From: Istiophorus platypterus
Lineage: Eukaryota; Chordata; Actinopteri; Istiophoriformes; Istiophoridae
Direction of reading: 5' to 3'
Assembly (NCBI GenBank): GCA_016859345.1
Contig: CM029116.1
Coordinates: forward strand, 8,963,143 to 9,027,142
Length of the DNA stretch: 64,000 nucleotides
In this document: positions 14,101 through 29,300 of the stretch, piece by piece
How positions within the stretch are numbered: position 1 is the first letter of the stretch
Layout: each line of letters begins with the position of its first letter
Translations under genes and position numbers: made by a program
The notes under the pieces: generated by a model
The model's input: the letters and a program-made list of their open reading frames with translations, nothing else
Database searches by the model: none
Told to the model about the DNA's origin: nothing

Positions 14101-17100
14101 ACTGTGGTATCTCTACAAGGCTCTTAAAATCACTGGTTAAAAGTAAGACCAATGACTTCTTGTCCTTTGTAAACAGGACAAGTTACACTATTATGATCTG
14201 TTAGCAGCACATTATTCTCGCTATTATTGTATTTGATTTTCCTGTTGCTCTTTTTGCATATACCATATTTATTCCATAAATATCTGGGAAATGACACAAT
14301 TTTCATAATTTTGCCTTTGTACACCACCTTAATGGATTTGAAACAAAGCCTCGATGGCCTGATTGGATTGAAATGTCAATTTACAACTTTAATTCAAGGG
14401 GGATTATATATTGCATTAACCGAAATACATCCATTTTATACAAAATAAAATAATAACAACATACTTATGGACCCAAGTGCAAATAACATCTGGAAAGCCC
14501 AGACGGAAGTATTCAACTGAAGCAGAGGACAACAAACATCACGAATGGTGTCATCAACACAGCTTCTCTGTTTCACAGCTGAGTTTATCATATAAAATAA
14601 ATTATGGAACTTAAACTTAGCAATGTAAACATTTTCAGTTGATTTGGATCATAAGTTGTCAAAATATATGATATCATTTACAGTAAAAGTATGGTTCAAA
14701 TGTATGGTAAAATGTATGGTTCAAATGTATGGTAAAATTTATGGTTCAAATGTATGGTAAAAGTATTCAGTATGGTTAAATCAAATTTCTGCAGATTTTA
14801 ACATTTGAGGATTGCTCAGAAAGGGTATCTACTCAGTCAAACAGAGTCTAGTCACAATACTTCAAAATTCAGGTAGAGTGCAGTCACAGTTCACCAACTA
14901 ATGTTCATTGCTTCTGATGTTGTAAAGACTCAGACTACCAACAATTGTTGCGTTGGACCAACGTAAAAGTAGGATTCTGGTATGAATAAGGTTCTACTGC
15001 CACAGATAAGATATAGATTGGTTCAGCACCAGATATTATAGGTGCCAAGAGATTGCTGTATTATTCATGCAGTTTTCCACAGGCACAACACAGAATGGAA
15101 CCTGTTTGTACATCTTAATTTGTAAACAAGCCAGAATATCATTATGTCCAACCTTTTCCTAGTCCCACTTGCTATGAATTTGCCTGCATATTTGTTTACA
15201 TGGGCAATAATAAGCCGCTCGGCGGAGTGACCTTATTGCTATAACACACAGATGAATAAAACCACTGATGTAGCATGTGAGTCCTGTCCATTTCATTGAC
15301 TGTGTCTCTAATTGCAGCGCCTAAGTGCTCTCAGGCTACCATGTTAATGTGAATACAGATCGATGTCACTTTTCTTTGCCCTTTAAGATTTGGAGGGCCA
15401 ATAACGAAGCAAGAGACAGCTGTTAGTCTCAGTCGTCTTTTTTTTTTTTTTTTTTAACTGACCACCTCTAACCCCTTTTTAGCCTTATGATATATTTAAC
15501 TCCTTGGTTTCTCACTCCGCATGTGGCTCGCAGCAAAGCCCACCTTTTAAAATCCCTATCCATCCCCATCCCTTCCCTCTCAGCCACGAAGTGAGCCCAT
15601 TCATCAATTCTGTGCCAGTTAATTGACAACCCACCCCGACCATGAAACACACACACACACACACACAGAGTATCCCATTACTTTTTCAAATTCTCTCCTC
15701 CGGGCCCCATCTTTTGGAATTTATTCAGTGTATTATTAAATCGCCTACACCCATCTCCAAATTGAATTTCAGGGTTTTCCAGCCTACTTTCATAGGAATT
15801 TCCTATTTCTCACATTCTGCACTCCTGTTTCCATCCTATCTCCCATCAGTAAGGATATGTCACACATCTCCTCAGTCTCTCTCAGTCCATCCTTTGCTCT
15901 ACAGCCCCAGTGTTCTACCCCCTTGTCGTGCTTTGCTTCCCTAATTCTCTCTGTCTTAATGTTGCTTTAATCTAGGCCATCAAGTAAGATGCACTTGCTC
16001 ATAAAATATTTGCACCATAATGGGCCGTTTGTTTAATCATGACAAAAGTCCCCTTGCTCCTGATCAGCAAATTAAACATAACACCAGAGGAAGAATAATT
16101 ATGGTGATCAATGCAAACGATAATTCTTTTTTCTTATCCTCACCCTTTTCCCCTCTTTTCTTGGACTCTCGCCTACTTTTTCAGCATCTATTTCGGCACG
16201 TCTCTAGCTACCTCTGCTAGGCTGGGTGCGTAGTAAATGGCCTGTGAAATTAATGGCATTAATAGTAATCGCATGTGTCCCTCTCCTTCCCTAAATAATT
16301 GAGGTCTTTGCATCAGTTCCTGCATGTGCTGGAGATCAGCACTGAATGAGTTTCAGTTTTATCGTGTAGGGGCCTACTGCAAGCTACAGTATATCCTTAT
16401 GTGCTGTGTTACATCTATGTATACTGATGAATTTATGCTTCACATTAATAGTTTAGACATCAGGAATAGTGTGTATACCACAGGCTCCCCTGAAATTAAC
16501 AGAGTGGCTTATTCATCTGTTTTTCATATGTCTTTGCCTCCTTATAGTCCCCATAGATGCCACAGCGGGTATTAAGATGCTGTATGTGTTTGTGGACATC
16601 CAGATGGACAATGCACACTTCCTGGACACGGTCAAGTTCAACTTCCCTCCTGGACAATCTCTGGCACTCGTCAGCACTATTCAGTTTGTGGCAGCACTGC
16701 AGGTGATTAAGAACTGGGTCTGTCTGATTGTGTGTGAATGTGGATGAGTCCATTTTTATGCAGAAAAAGCTGAGGCAGAGTGATTCTGTATCTTTATATA
16801 TCTTTATATATATATATAAATATTTTACACATGTATATATTTTGTGATTTCTCCTGGTATTTTTGTATGTACAGTATAGGTACACCCACAAATACTCACA
16901 TACACACACACACACACACACACAGACCGTCACATACACATATACATATTTCTGTGTATTTGTAAAGTATACCTTGTCTGGTTCTTAGCTTTTATGAAAA
17001 AGCATGCACTCACACTTAAGCTCAGATCAAGAGTGGGTCTTAGAAATCTGGCAGCTGTTATTTGGAACAAACTCACAAGGCCTCTCAGATCAGCCTTGTG

Positions 17101-20100
17101 TTCAGCTCTGCTCTTTACATAAGCAGTGGCAGCAGCTATAGTATTAAACTTGTACACCTTTTTTAAGCCTCAGTTCTATAATGCCTTCTGTTGCCTTTAT
17201 TTGCTGGCTTGAACCAACCGCTCTCTGGGCTTTCACTAATGTAACTGCCATTATTTTTATACAATGATTTGCCCATATGGGTCATATTCTATGTTTGGGT
17301 GTTTGAGTGCATCTATATGTACATATATCTCTGTGTTTGTATTTGTGCATTGTAGCTAAGCTTCCATCTCACTCATATCCTCTGTGTAGGCTTGTTGAGG
17401 TCACTCATATGAGCGGGAGGAGTTGGAAGTTCACCCGTGTTTCTTGTGAACTGCCTTAAATTAGTCTTAAATCGTTCAATTTATCCCTCCACCTCCAAGC
17501 CCACCAACTCATTTTTTTCTTATCTTTGTAATTGTTTCATCTCTCATCTTCTTGCTTTGCTTAAATGAACGTAGTTGTTTGGAAGAGGAGAATTTTCTGG
17601 AGTATTAGGGGCTCGGATTGGCCATATTTAACTTACTGCTGGTCTAAATACATGGTTTCTGTTTTGCTATCAGTTTCTAATGGTGTGTACAAGTCGTGAA
17701 TGGAATTTAACTCTATAGTGAAGTAACTTCTTTTTGGAGAGCTACTCCAAAACAAGAGAGAGGGTTAAAGTTGAACTGGTTAAAAAAACAAACAAACTGT
17801 ACTCTTTCTCCCTTCCTCTATGCTGCAGGCTGTGAGTGCAGCCCTCAAGCCAGAATATGATGTGCTGGTCCCACAGTGTCGACCTCTGTCACCAGGAGAA
17901 ATTTTGGGCTGTACCTCCCCTCGCTTGGACCGCCATGTCAACGCCATAATGTAAGAAATCCTCCCTCCTGCCTCCCCCCTCACAGTTTCAGCCAAGAGCC
18001 TTGTCCTTTCTTTCTGTTAATTAGCAGGGATATCCAGATAACCAATGACATCCAGTCTTGACTCATCCAGTCAGTGGCCCCCAATCCCCCTCCCACCCCC
18101 GTTAGCTACAATAATTACCCCTACCATTGCCATGCCTACCCACGTCACATTAGAATTAATCAATATGACATCACACCAGTCACACCAGACATAGCTATCT
18201 GTGACAACAAGCCATGTCTGTGTGCCTCCGATCAGGCTTCTGTTATATCCAGCTAGAAACAACCAGGCTAAAAATACATTCTCACTGTGCAAAGCACTGA
18301 ATTGTGTAAAGCCAGACAGACCGAGCCACTTTTGGCTGTTTCAAACCAACCGTAGCACATCCACATGCTCACAAATTTTCCATGTATTAAAGAAATGTTT
18401 TCACAAAGTATTACACCTACTGTGGCACGTACATGGTGAGAACTGATAAACTCCCAAGCATATCACCAGTTGTCTTTAAATTAGTTTCAGCTTGTGTGAT
18501 TGTCTGTTTTAAGCTCTTATTTTCCCTCTAATTTCTTATAAATGTGGATAAAAAAGATGTTTAATCTACTAGGTAGCTTCATGTGTCCTAAAAGATTAGC
18601 TCTTTGGTGTTTCGATATAAACGGTGTGCATGTGAGACTTGTCAAAGTGATGCTTATCCTCCCTGTGCTGCAGGGAGGAGAATGCTCTGGCAAAGTAACA
18701 GGTCCAGGCAACAGACAACACCTCCGCAGCTACTTTGTGTCTGTACATCTCACAAAGCTCAACCGTACAGAGAATCCTGTACTTTACGGTGCAAAGCGAG
18801 TTGAAATAATTCCTTTTATGTGATTATGTCTAGGTACTTCAAGCAGGTACATCTGATCCATGAGATTAAAACCTCTCAATGCATGACATTAAAAAGGCTA
18901 AACAAGGACAAGCTTTGCTACATGCATATGACAGGCCCTATGGTAGACAAAAGTGGTCTGCATGTGTCTTTATACATGTCAAGGAAGTGGAAGGGTTAGG
19001 ATACACTTTGCGTACGAATCCAATGTGCACTGTCTTTGATGTGTGAGTTGGGAGAATGTAGGGATCTGATCAGAGCGGGAATCAATCGGCCTGCCTAAAA
19101 GTTGGTATGCTTCCCTCTCTCTCCATCCTTCTTCCTTCTCTCTTTTTCCCTCTCACACTCTGTGTCTTCACACAGTCACATTAAATATACTTGTACTTGT
19201 GCACTTTACCTTAATGAATTATCAGTAAGGCATCGACATATTTGATTATCCACTATCTCTAACAAAAGCAGCACAGAAAAAGATCTTTTTACCAGTGTAG
19301 GGTATTATTCATTACCTTTAACAGGACCTTAAATTCATATTTAACATTAGGTTATCTTACATTAATTAAGAATTAGTCAGTGCTCCAAAAATGTTATCTG
19401 CACTTCTTGTAATTACATTTTACCTAAGCTTTGGACTACTTGAACATTATGGAGAAGAAATGGTGACCCATAAGTCTTTGAGGCCTGTCTTGAAGCTTTA
19501 GAAAGAGCCTGGTCTGTATTGTTTTTATAATGAGGAAAAGTGTTTTTAAAACCTTGAAAGTGCATTGAAAAGAGCTATAAGAAATGATCAGTCGACCATT
19601 TCTATCTACTGCTTCTGCTCCAGCTCCCCCTCATAATAGAACAATACGGAGATATAGATATGAAGATAGGGTGTTGCATAACACAAAGATGCATAGCATT
19701 TACCATTACAGCGACATCACTTTTACAAAGAATAATAGAATATGGATGGAAGGACTGTGATCGCAGAGAGAGCTAGAGTTGAGAACACCAACCTCTTAGA
19801 GCTAAAGAGAGCTGAGGACAACTGTGGCTCAAGTGCAGCAGGCTTATTGTTGGGAACATAATTATATCAGGGCTTTGGATGTTGCTATGCAAAGAGAGGC
19901 AGTGCAACAGAGGCTCTGCTCAGGTTGATATGTGTTGTTGTTCAGTGTTAGTTGTGACGCACACACGTACAGTGAGACATACAGTACGTGTGTGCTTTCA
20001 TGCTTTCACACAAACACACACACACACACACACCACCCACAGTCTGTTCTAAACTGCTCTACACACTGACCAATTTGTGGGTTTAATTGCATGTCCTGTC

Positions 20101-23100
20101 TCAGTGGGTCTACAGCACTGTACAGTAATGAGGAAGGGTACCACCCTAGGCCCCTCCACACTAACAGCAGTATTCTTCTCAACCTGACCCTAAAGGGGGG
20201 GGGGTGTGCCTAAGCTTGTGTTTTCAGGCATCTACTTGCCTCTTTGTACTTATGGTTAGTGAACTCTGCTACTGGTGGATCCCCAGCACCAGACCCTGGG
20301 TTAATTGGAAGGGCTTGCATTTTCTGTAAACAGGATGCTTTAGTTGTTGGGGTCATTTTCCTGGATGGCAGAGATGGGAGGACCATCTACCCTGGCCTCA
20401 GGCCTTCTGCATGGGTAACACTTTGGTCTGTCATTAAAAGGTTGCAGTGTATAATGGATTTTAAAAATAGCTGGGGGAGAGAATAGTAGGATAATTCGCC
20501 AGTACTTATCATGATTTCACATTGAACTTTGAGAGGGTTAGAGAGGGTTTCCTTGACAGAAATTATTTTTATTAATTTCTCTTTACCTCTAACATTGAAT
20601 TGATTGGTATTTTTCTCTAGTTATCTTGGAGATGGAAGATTTCACCTGGAGTCAATCATGATTGCAAACCCAGATATCCCTGCCTACAGGTATTGTAAAA
20701 CCAAGGGGCCCCATTTCTCATTAAATGTTTTCATTTCTCTGTAATTCATATGTGGATTATTACAGTTACTGTTCTAATTTCATTCCAGCAATTTTTGAGC
20801 AACTGAAATGTGTTAATCAAATAAAGTAATGTGCAAAAGGTAAACTAAGGAGAATAGTTAAAAATTTACAAATTTAGATTTGAAAACATGTGAAGACCTA
20901 TTTGTATACTTACACAAATGTTTTATAAATAGAGAGGTATTTTATAACACTGTTCAAACTTTTTACAATCCTTTTCAGTCATGATCACTTGCCTTATTAT
21001 AGTGTCAGGATAACATTTTAGGGGGATGAAGTTCTGTTTTGATGAGATCTTGTTTGTATGCAAAGTGAAATTGTGTTGTTATAGACATATGCACTGTCGC
21101 ACAGATCACAGGTCTCTCTCATAAACAAGATTCTAATCTCAAGTGAACCCCTTGTACTGGAGAAAAGGAGATTAGATGCTCAGAAATACCTCCATTTTCC
21201 CAAAGATACACTGACTCCTGTCATACTTGATGGCTTTTCATGATTGGATTTTTTCATCTTTTCTTGCTTTTCTGTCCTAAAGCTACAGATACCTGAACAC
21301 TAGATGGTAATGTGTATAATAAGGTTTGGTAATGTGTATAATAAGATGTGTTTATGTCTATGCACATACTCCATTCACAGCTTTGTGTCTTTTCCTTTTT
21401 CTGTCTGTGTTTAATTATAGATATGACCCCTACAGTAAAGTTTTTTCAAGAGAGTACTATGACCACGAGGCCATGCGTGACTTGAGGCTCCAAGCCATTG
21501 ACAAAGCTCGTTCAGCCCAGAGATGGGGCCTGATCTTGGGAACGTTGGGTCGGCAGGGCAGCCCCAAAGTCCTGGAGGTGAGAGTCTATATGTCCTGACA
21601 CCTCTTGTGCAGTAATTTCTAATATTTTTCATTGTGAGTTTCTCTGACAAATGATTTAGGGACATATCTAATAATAATACAAGCAGACTTCACTCTGAGA
21701 GCTTGTTATTTCATATTTAGTACAATGCAACCAAACTTTCATAGAAATTTCGTAAATTTTAAGCAATTTCTCATATCATTTGGGCAACGTAAAGGATGAA
21801 TAAACAACCCTAAATAAATTTTCAAAAACTTAAAAATAATACTACAGAGAAAATCCATGCTTTTCTGCAGTGAAAAGCTTTTCACGTCTAGATTCCAATA
21901 GACTGAGAATTTGAATCAAATTCAAATGAAAAATTCCATCACTCAAATTTGCTGCTGTAATAATCCTATGAGACATGCATCTTTTTAGATTTTGAATTAG
22001 ATTACACTAACCATTCAAGGCTTTGATCTATTTTTATATGTCACACTTTTACCAACTGTATCAACTTTTTGCACAAGTTCAGCAACAGAAAATAATCACT
22101 GACATAGAACTGATGGCCTCGAATTCAAAAATACTTTGAATGTGGCATTCACATGCTGCACCATTTGGTGCAGACTCGGAAGTGAGAAACTCAGTCTTTG
22201 CAGTGTAGGCTATGATACATTAGCATGCACACAAGTCTGTCTGGGGGTACCAATTTGATTGACCAAGAATTCCTCTCTGGTGTCTGCCAACCCATAGCTG
22301 CTTTTCCCTTTGCTGCCTGTTCTCATCATTCGTTCCTTGATATACCCACATTTTGTTTTTCTATAGTGCTGTGTATTTTGCTTTGTTCATTAGATATACC
22401 TTCTTCTCACCATCATGTCTGACATTAATATACATTATATTATGGTAGAATACATGAACCTCCATTTTAACACTAGATGTAAAAGGCACACAACACCTTG
22501 GTTTTATCATTCAATGTACATTCTGAGGGATACATTGGTGTACTTCTCCTGTTTGTTAATATCCAGGCTTGAAGATGAAGTTAGCATTGATGTAAAAAAT
22601 ATCCGTCAGTGAGCAAAATGTTTCAGTCTAGGGTGGCAGGTGGGGATGGATTAAAAGGGAGGATTTGAATAAAAAGACCCAACCGCTCTCCCACAGTGAT
22701 CTGTCAAGATTAAGGAGTGTAGTGTCCGATAACCTCTCAAGTAAGCAGACAGTACTATCTGTGATAAGAGCGCAGTCGTAGAAATGTCTCATGATACTCC
22801 CAAGGACAGTAGATAACAGAAAATGCTCATACCTTTATCTCACCGAAGGAACATTTAGGAGTTTTCTTCACTTGGGAAGTACAGTGGGAACTGCCAGAGC
22901 TACTCATGTAGAGGTACTAACCAAATATATTAGGGCTCACCTCTACACATGGTATCTGGACTCTCCTTTTCCAGTGTTGCCCCAAATTAAAGATGCCAGG
23001 CAAGTGTGGGGACCCACTGAAAACCACTGTTTTTCCATACAGAAAAAGTGGGCCACATATTAGGACTGTGTCTTGCAGGGCAAGGCTGTTCTTTGCTCAG

Positions 23101-26100
23101 CCGGTTGTTCTACCTCAGTTTCAGAACCAAAGCGTATTCCCTCGTTTATCGAACAATGGGCCGGCTCTTTCACTTGCCAGGAGGGTTGCACTCTCAGCGG
23201 GAGTTGGGCTGGGTTTTGAATTTTTAACAATTGTGTGATCTTTGTAGACAGAATCTCCAGACACACCCTATGAGTTTGGAGACACCTGCTTGGTGACCCC
23301 AGAAGTAAAACCTTTCTGATGATGTAGTTGGCTTCATCAAAATATGATGCCCAGCAATCATTGTAGCGGTTTACTGCTTCAATGAGTTGCAATAACCTGC
23401 TATAAAGAGTGCATGAGTGTGAAGTGATTGTGAGAGTCAGCACTACCCAGTCTAGTGATATTTTACTCTGTGGGAAAACAAACTGGACCCCACCCCCCTT
23501 TAGACTGGCAATGAATTGCTATTCAAAATGAATGAGTTCAATTATAGCTTGGTGGATTTAATCCAGAAGTCTCACTTAATAGAGACCCAGAGGAAGCCCC
23601 AGAATATACTACAGGGATTACACATCCTGACTTTGCCTTAGAATGCCGGAAGAAGCTGGAGGACATGGCTGAGGTGAAGGATTTGTCTGCTACCTTACCT
23701 TTAACTCACCTCAATGTCGACTTGTGCAAGAAGCAGAAAATGGACGCATGGATATATGAGGCTTCAGAAACTGCAGAAACTGAGAGCGGGATAAACTAGT
23801 CTTTCTGCCAAGATTTACAGTAGAGCAAAAACTTTGGGATGACCCTAGATAGGATTTCTAAAAGGATTATATCTGTGTGGGTGGAAGTCATGGGCTATGT
23901 GATTTGCAACTTATCACTGATGCAGTGGAGTTTCACGACCCCAGGGAGAAATGTTTTTGATGTTTGGATTGCAAACCTTTCATTGGTCCTTTTACTTTAA
24001 TTCTTTTTCTCTTCCTAGCACCTGGAGTCAAGGCTTCATTCACTGGGCAAAAACTTCACCCGGGTACTCCTGTCTGAGATTTTCCCCAGCAAGCTGGATC
24101 TTATGCCAGATGTAGATGCGTGAGTATGAGTATGATACACTCACATACACCAATGCACACCCAGATTCGTCCATGTGCAGTTCATTGCATAAGAACTCCT
24201 TGGCCATGGCAGATGAAGTAAAAATGTTGGCCCATGTATTCCCAGCCATGCAGAAGCCAACTCACATTGTGTTGACTCAATTTTCACTACAAAACCCAAA
24301 TGCAGAGAACAAATCAAACATGTTATTGAGGATGTGGCAGTAGCTTGTTTAAGGCTGATGCAGTTGCTTGCAAAGATATTTTGTTATATTTGGCACAAGA
24401 ACACCCCCTAATGCTTTTGAGCCATGTAACAGTGCATGAGTCATTGTGTGGCAAGGCAAAGATTCTCCCTTTTCTAGTGAATGTTTACCATTCTAAAACA
24501 CTTCTCCCTTTTGCTCATTTTCCTCATGTCTTAATTTCCTTATCACCTGTGTGTCATTTTGTTATAAAAGATTTTTATCTCTTTCTTTATCTATAACATC
24601 ACAGATCCTGGCAGAGCTAATATGATCAACAACAAGTAGTCACCTAAAAGTTGCGATCAACAACAGTTTGAAATGTATTCTGTAAGCATCATTGCACACA
24701 TAATTGGGGAGTCAGCATAATTTGCATATGCACGCTGTAACAAGGAGCTGGCAAACAGTTGTCTAAAGTGTATAGCTTCATAAACAAAATTGGCATTCAT
24801 GTCTTGATCAGATTCCACAATTCTGCCTTTGTAGCAAACACAAATAGTCCAGCTAAATGAACTTGGTACTTGATAAAGTTTCCTCGTCTTTGACACACAG
24901 GGCATTTAAGGAGGAACTTTATAAGAGGAAATTTTAAATAATCTGATAAAAGGCTTAATTTTCACTCTGTACTCTCACAAAAAATCAGATTATAATAATA
25001 ACTTAAGACTTAAAAAAAATAAGTCAGCCTCGCCCTTGGTCAAGACGTTTTTTAAAAAAAAATTTATTGTACCTTTAGGCTCCAAATTCTGGTTAATCAT
25101 TTTATCCTTAGTCTAAAAAAACATTCCCTTACCTGAAACCAAGGAAAATGTGAACCCACCACACATTAAAAAACACCAAGTCATTGCCCTACACACTATG
25201 AAACTATCAGTCAAGTGTGATGGTATTAATGCACAAGTGGATCTTGTCATTAATATATGTTGCTTATAATCACAGTGGCACTGAAATATGTGCTGCCAAT
25301 TAATGCTGTTTTCATGCCCAGTAAAACCCATTACTTTATCACCAAATAATGAACCCCTCAGGTTTCTTCAGTGAAATGTCGAGTACTCAGGCTTCGAGGT
25401 GCAGTCTCTCTAATTTGTCTGACTTCGAACAAGAAGAACAGAGTTGACGATGGACAAGGGTTTAGTGAGACACTGGTGTGCAACCACTCCAGTCACACTC
25501 ACATGGGCTCACACACACACACACACAGACTCCTCACGATCCCTCCGATTGGCCCTCTCGCTGTGGAGTAATGAGAGGTGTGATGTGTGAGGGAGGAGTG
25601 GGTGATAGAGGGGCAGAAGGTCTGAGAGCGAGTGAGTGTGAGAGAGAGAGAGAGAGATGCGGAGGTAGTGTAGGGGGCTGTGTTTGGAAAGCGAGTGATC
25701 ATGATAAAAGCAATTTTTATTCATTTATTTATTTATTTTTTTGGCTCTCCTCTCCAGACTGACGTATGAGTGATCTCCAAACTTATGTAAGTCAGGCACG
25801 ATTCACCCAACCAAAACAAATCCCTCATTAAAGACCAAAAGCTTTTGAACAAGGCCTGTTGCAGAAGTATTTATTGGTATTGATGTCAGGAAAACCAAAA
25901 CAAAGAATATGCATGAATATCAGATATTTATACTCAGTTGCCAATTTATTAGGTACACCTAGCTAATTAACTGCTCTGTAATAAATCCTATATTGTGAGA
26001 GATGTGTCTAATATTTAACCTTCTCTCAGTTATCCAAATGAGGTTGGCAAAATATTAGAAACACCTGTCAATTTAACAGAACATAATACAACAACACTAT

Positions 26101-26247
26101 ATCCTCCAAAAAGACCATAAAGTTCAATCAGCATCTATCTGAAACAAAAAACTGAGCATCATAACCATCAGAAAGGTCGAATCTATTACAGGGCTGTTGT
26201 ATTAGACTGCATTACTTTTAGACAGGTGTATATAAGAAAGAGCTAAC

Positions 26248-26322
<75 letters not shown>

Positions 26323-29300
26323 ACACGAATATATTGCAACAGTAATTTATCCTTGTACTTTTGAAGCCTGGGGCTGGGTGTCATTGCAAAATTTTCAGTA
26401 CTAGTGCCAACACAATAACTCTTCCAAGAATAAGAACAGTAAGAATCTGAGGAAGGATTTGATGCCAGCATTTTGACACTGGCGATTTTGATACTTGATG
26501 CCATGGTCAATACTAAAAAAGTATAACAGTTGAATTGCCAGCTATATTGGAGAACATGACATTTATTCATCATTATGGTGTTTTTGTCGATGTGATATAA
26601 CAAATAGGGAATGTTTTTAGTGTTTCCTTTTTGAGTCCAGGTTAGAACTGAAAGTGGAAGTTGAAGATTCATAGTGGAAGATATGACACACTGATAACAT
26701 TGTTTACATCATCAAGCATGGGTGTCTATTCAGAGTGAGATTACACAACATTGAGAGGATCTCTTCTCTACTATTTTGGCATTCAATTATTTATCAGCCG
26801 TATTTTTTTTTTCTCTCTTTTTGCTTTTTTTTCCCCCTCAGTGCTCATAATAGTTTCTTAGAACACAGGCTCCCTACATGAGGCTACAGCAGACATTACA
26901 ACCCACCAGGTGGTTGAAGCTGCGTTGAGTCTGGCTGTGCTGAAGGAGGGAAAGAAGGAAAGAGAGAGAGATTGAGCAATAGACAGCGGGTCGGTAAAGG
27001 ACGCATTAGTGCTCAGCATTAGCGGACAAGCACACTGTACAGAGCCCACCCCCAGGCTTTCTCTGTCATTAGACACACACATACTCACTCATATAAAGAG
27101 AGAGGCACCATTAGCATATGCTCTTAAGTGTGTAATTGGGCTGTCCCCAAGCAGGTTTTAAACTATTGTGCAAATATCTGTACACCACACACACTTATCT
27201 CAACTAAACCGCAAATGCCACCCAGTGCATTGCAGCCTTTTATCTTTCTGTTTGAATTTTAATTTTTGACTCCATTGAAATGAAATTGTTTGTTTATATT
27301 TCAATTAAATGTACCATTAAAGGTGAACATTTTCCATTTTCCACCAGTGCTGAAAAGTTAATTGTTCATGCTGTTTGCGATTCAAAACTGAGTGTACTTG
27401 AGGCAAAGCCACAAGATCCCCCTAACAGTGTCAGGGCGTACTGGGCCACAGCAGGTAATGCAGCGTAGCCTGGGCTGGAACTTGTATTGCATAGTAGCGC
27501 TAAATGTCATGAGTTCTAACCGTAATATATCACAACATAGCCCCCACCAGCCCTGTATCCTTCTCCTTTAATCCCTATACAGTATGTCTCCCTTCAAACC
27601 TTTATTAATTCATTCCTTATTTTGGTTGATCCTTGCCTTGAAATGTTGTAAAGTTGTGAAACAAGGCTCAACTGCCAGGGACAAAGAAAACAATCCTTTT
27701 CCACTGTCTCTACACCTCGCCCCCTCCTTTTTCCTCCAGCTCCCTCTGTGTTTCTCTGCATCCCATGATGTGGGTGATCTACTGTGCTGGATAGATTGGA
27801 GACCAGATAGGGGCTGGAAATACAACTTGGGCCTGTGTTCTGGGAGGCAACCCCTGGCAAGGCATCATGTATTTGTCTGAACTGCACCATTCAGTCAGTC
27901 TCTGTGCTAATATTAGAAAAGTCTGGTACGTCTCTATGTGCCAATCAACTATCTGCTCCTCAGGAGGGGTCCTCTCTGCCTTCCCTTTCATGCTTTCTGT
28001 CTGTTTCCTCCCAGACCCGCCTCTCAGTACTAGCCCCAAGGATTTAGCCGATAGAGTCTTGATGTCCTTTTTAATCAACCTCCCTCTTTGAACCACTCCC
28101 AGTGTTCTTTTCACTTGGTTTCACGGATGTGTATATAGATACCCTATACACAGATACATTCAGCAGAAGCGCATATACAAGTCTACACACATAAACCTAC
28201 TGACATACATGTGCACACTCACATGCAAGCTGTCAGACTTTGCTCCTGTAATTATTTCCTTCTGCTTTTGTGTATGGGCTAAGGCCATACTGATACATTG
28301 GCAGTGTCTGACTACGTAATGGACTCCTGTTATGAATGGAAGCTGATGGACTTAAAAGGTCACATTTCAGATTCCATTTCACCATCTAAACTCAGCAAAA
28401 ATAGGTCTGAGGAGATTGGTACTTGGTGCAAATATCTCTGACTCAGCTGGCCCTCAAATTAGTGGGATGAATAAGAATTCACTCTTTGGGGTGAGAAAAT
28501 GAGAAAATGCCATGCGATTGCCCAGAGGGGATGGAATATTTCTGTGACAGAAAGCAGATTGGAGCGAGAGTCAATGGTGCAATCAGTTCTGCAGTTGAGA
28601 AAGTGTTTGAAAGTTTGAAAAATGAAGAACAGACTGATGGGGGATTTGACGCGGTAGAGTAGACACGAAAGAATTCAAGCAATTACGGCAAGAGGTTTTT
28701 TTCGTTTTGTTTTTTTGTCTTTTATGTTTTTCAGTCCACTCCATGACTCACTCGTGCTCATTTGCTTGAATCTCAAACAGGTATTGTTATTGACATATGC
28801 CTACTGTACAACCAGCGTTATCTCTGGGGCTTTTATATGCACTGCAGTTCAATTCATATTTGTCAATAAAACTGATGGAGCTCCATCATTAGGATTAGTG
28901 ACATGGGAGGGTCTGCTCCCCTCAGAGGAGATGGAGCTGTGGATAGCATTGATCTCGGAAAGCTAACCCCCGTAGCCCGGCCGCTTCGCTCTGTCTCCAT
29001 TTTCCCATTGTTCATTTTTCCCTCCAGCTGTTTACATCCATGCCCTCCTCGTGCATTTTCCAGAGTAAACACTTTTCTCCTTGCCACTCTTCCTCCTCTC
29101 TTATGCCTCAGTTCTCTCTTCTCTTCTTGCTTGTGCATCTTTAACCCCCCCACCCCCCTGTTTTCATCCTCATCGCTCTTTCTCCCTATCTCTGTATATC
29201 TGTGCCGTCCCCTCTCTTTTTTGCTCAACCCCCACTCCATCTCTTTCGTACCCCCCACCCCACCCCTCCCCTCTTTCCAACACCCTGTCTGCCAGCTATG

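Larger units (their letters stand above)
11199..16547 (+). other. DPH1 intron with the Tc1 remnant
   Basis: Intron of 5349 bases (GTGAGT to TATAG). Besides the Tc1 element and the 25-bp tandem repeat it has a CA tract at 15647-15667 and a 17-T run near 15439. No other gene seen. Confidence 0.9.

Noticed and set aside
16496..16939. 147-residue minus-strand open frame
   Set aside because: Antisense shadow of DPH1 exon 16548-16702 plus a CA repeat.
26202..26672. 156-residue minus-strand open frame
   Set aside because: Half of it is the AT/AC microsatellite read as Tyr-Ile and Cys-Val repeats.
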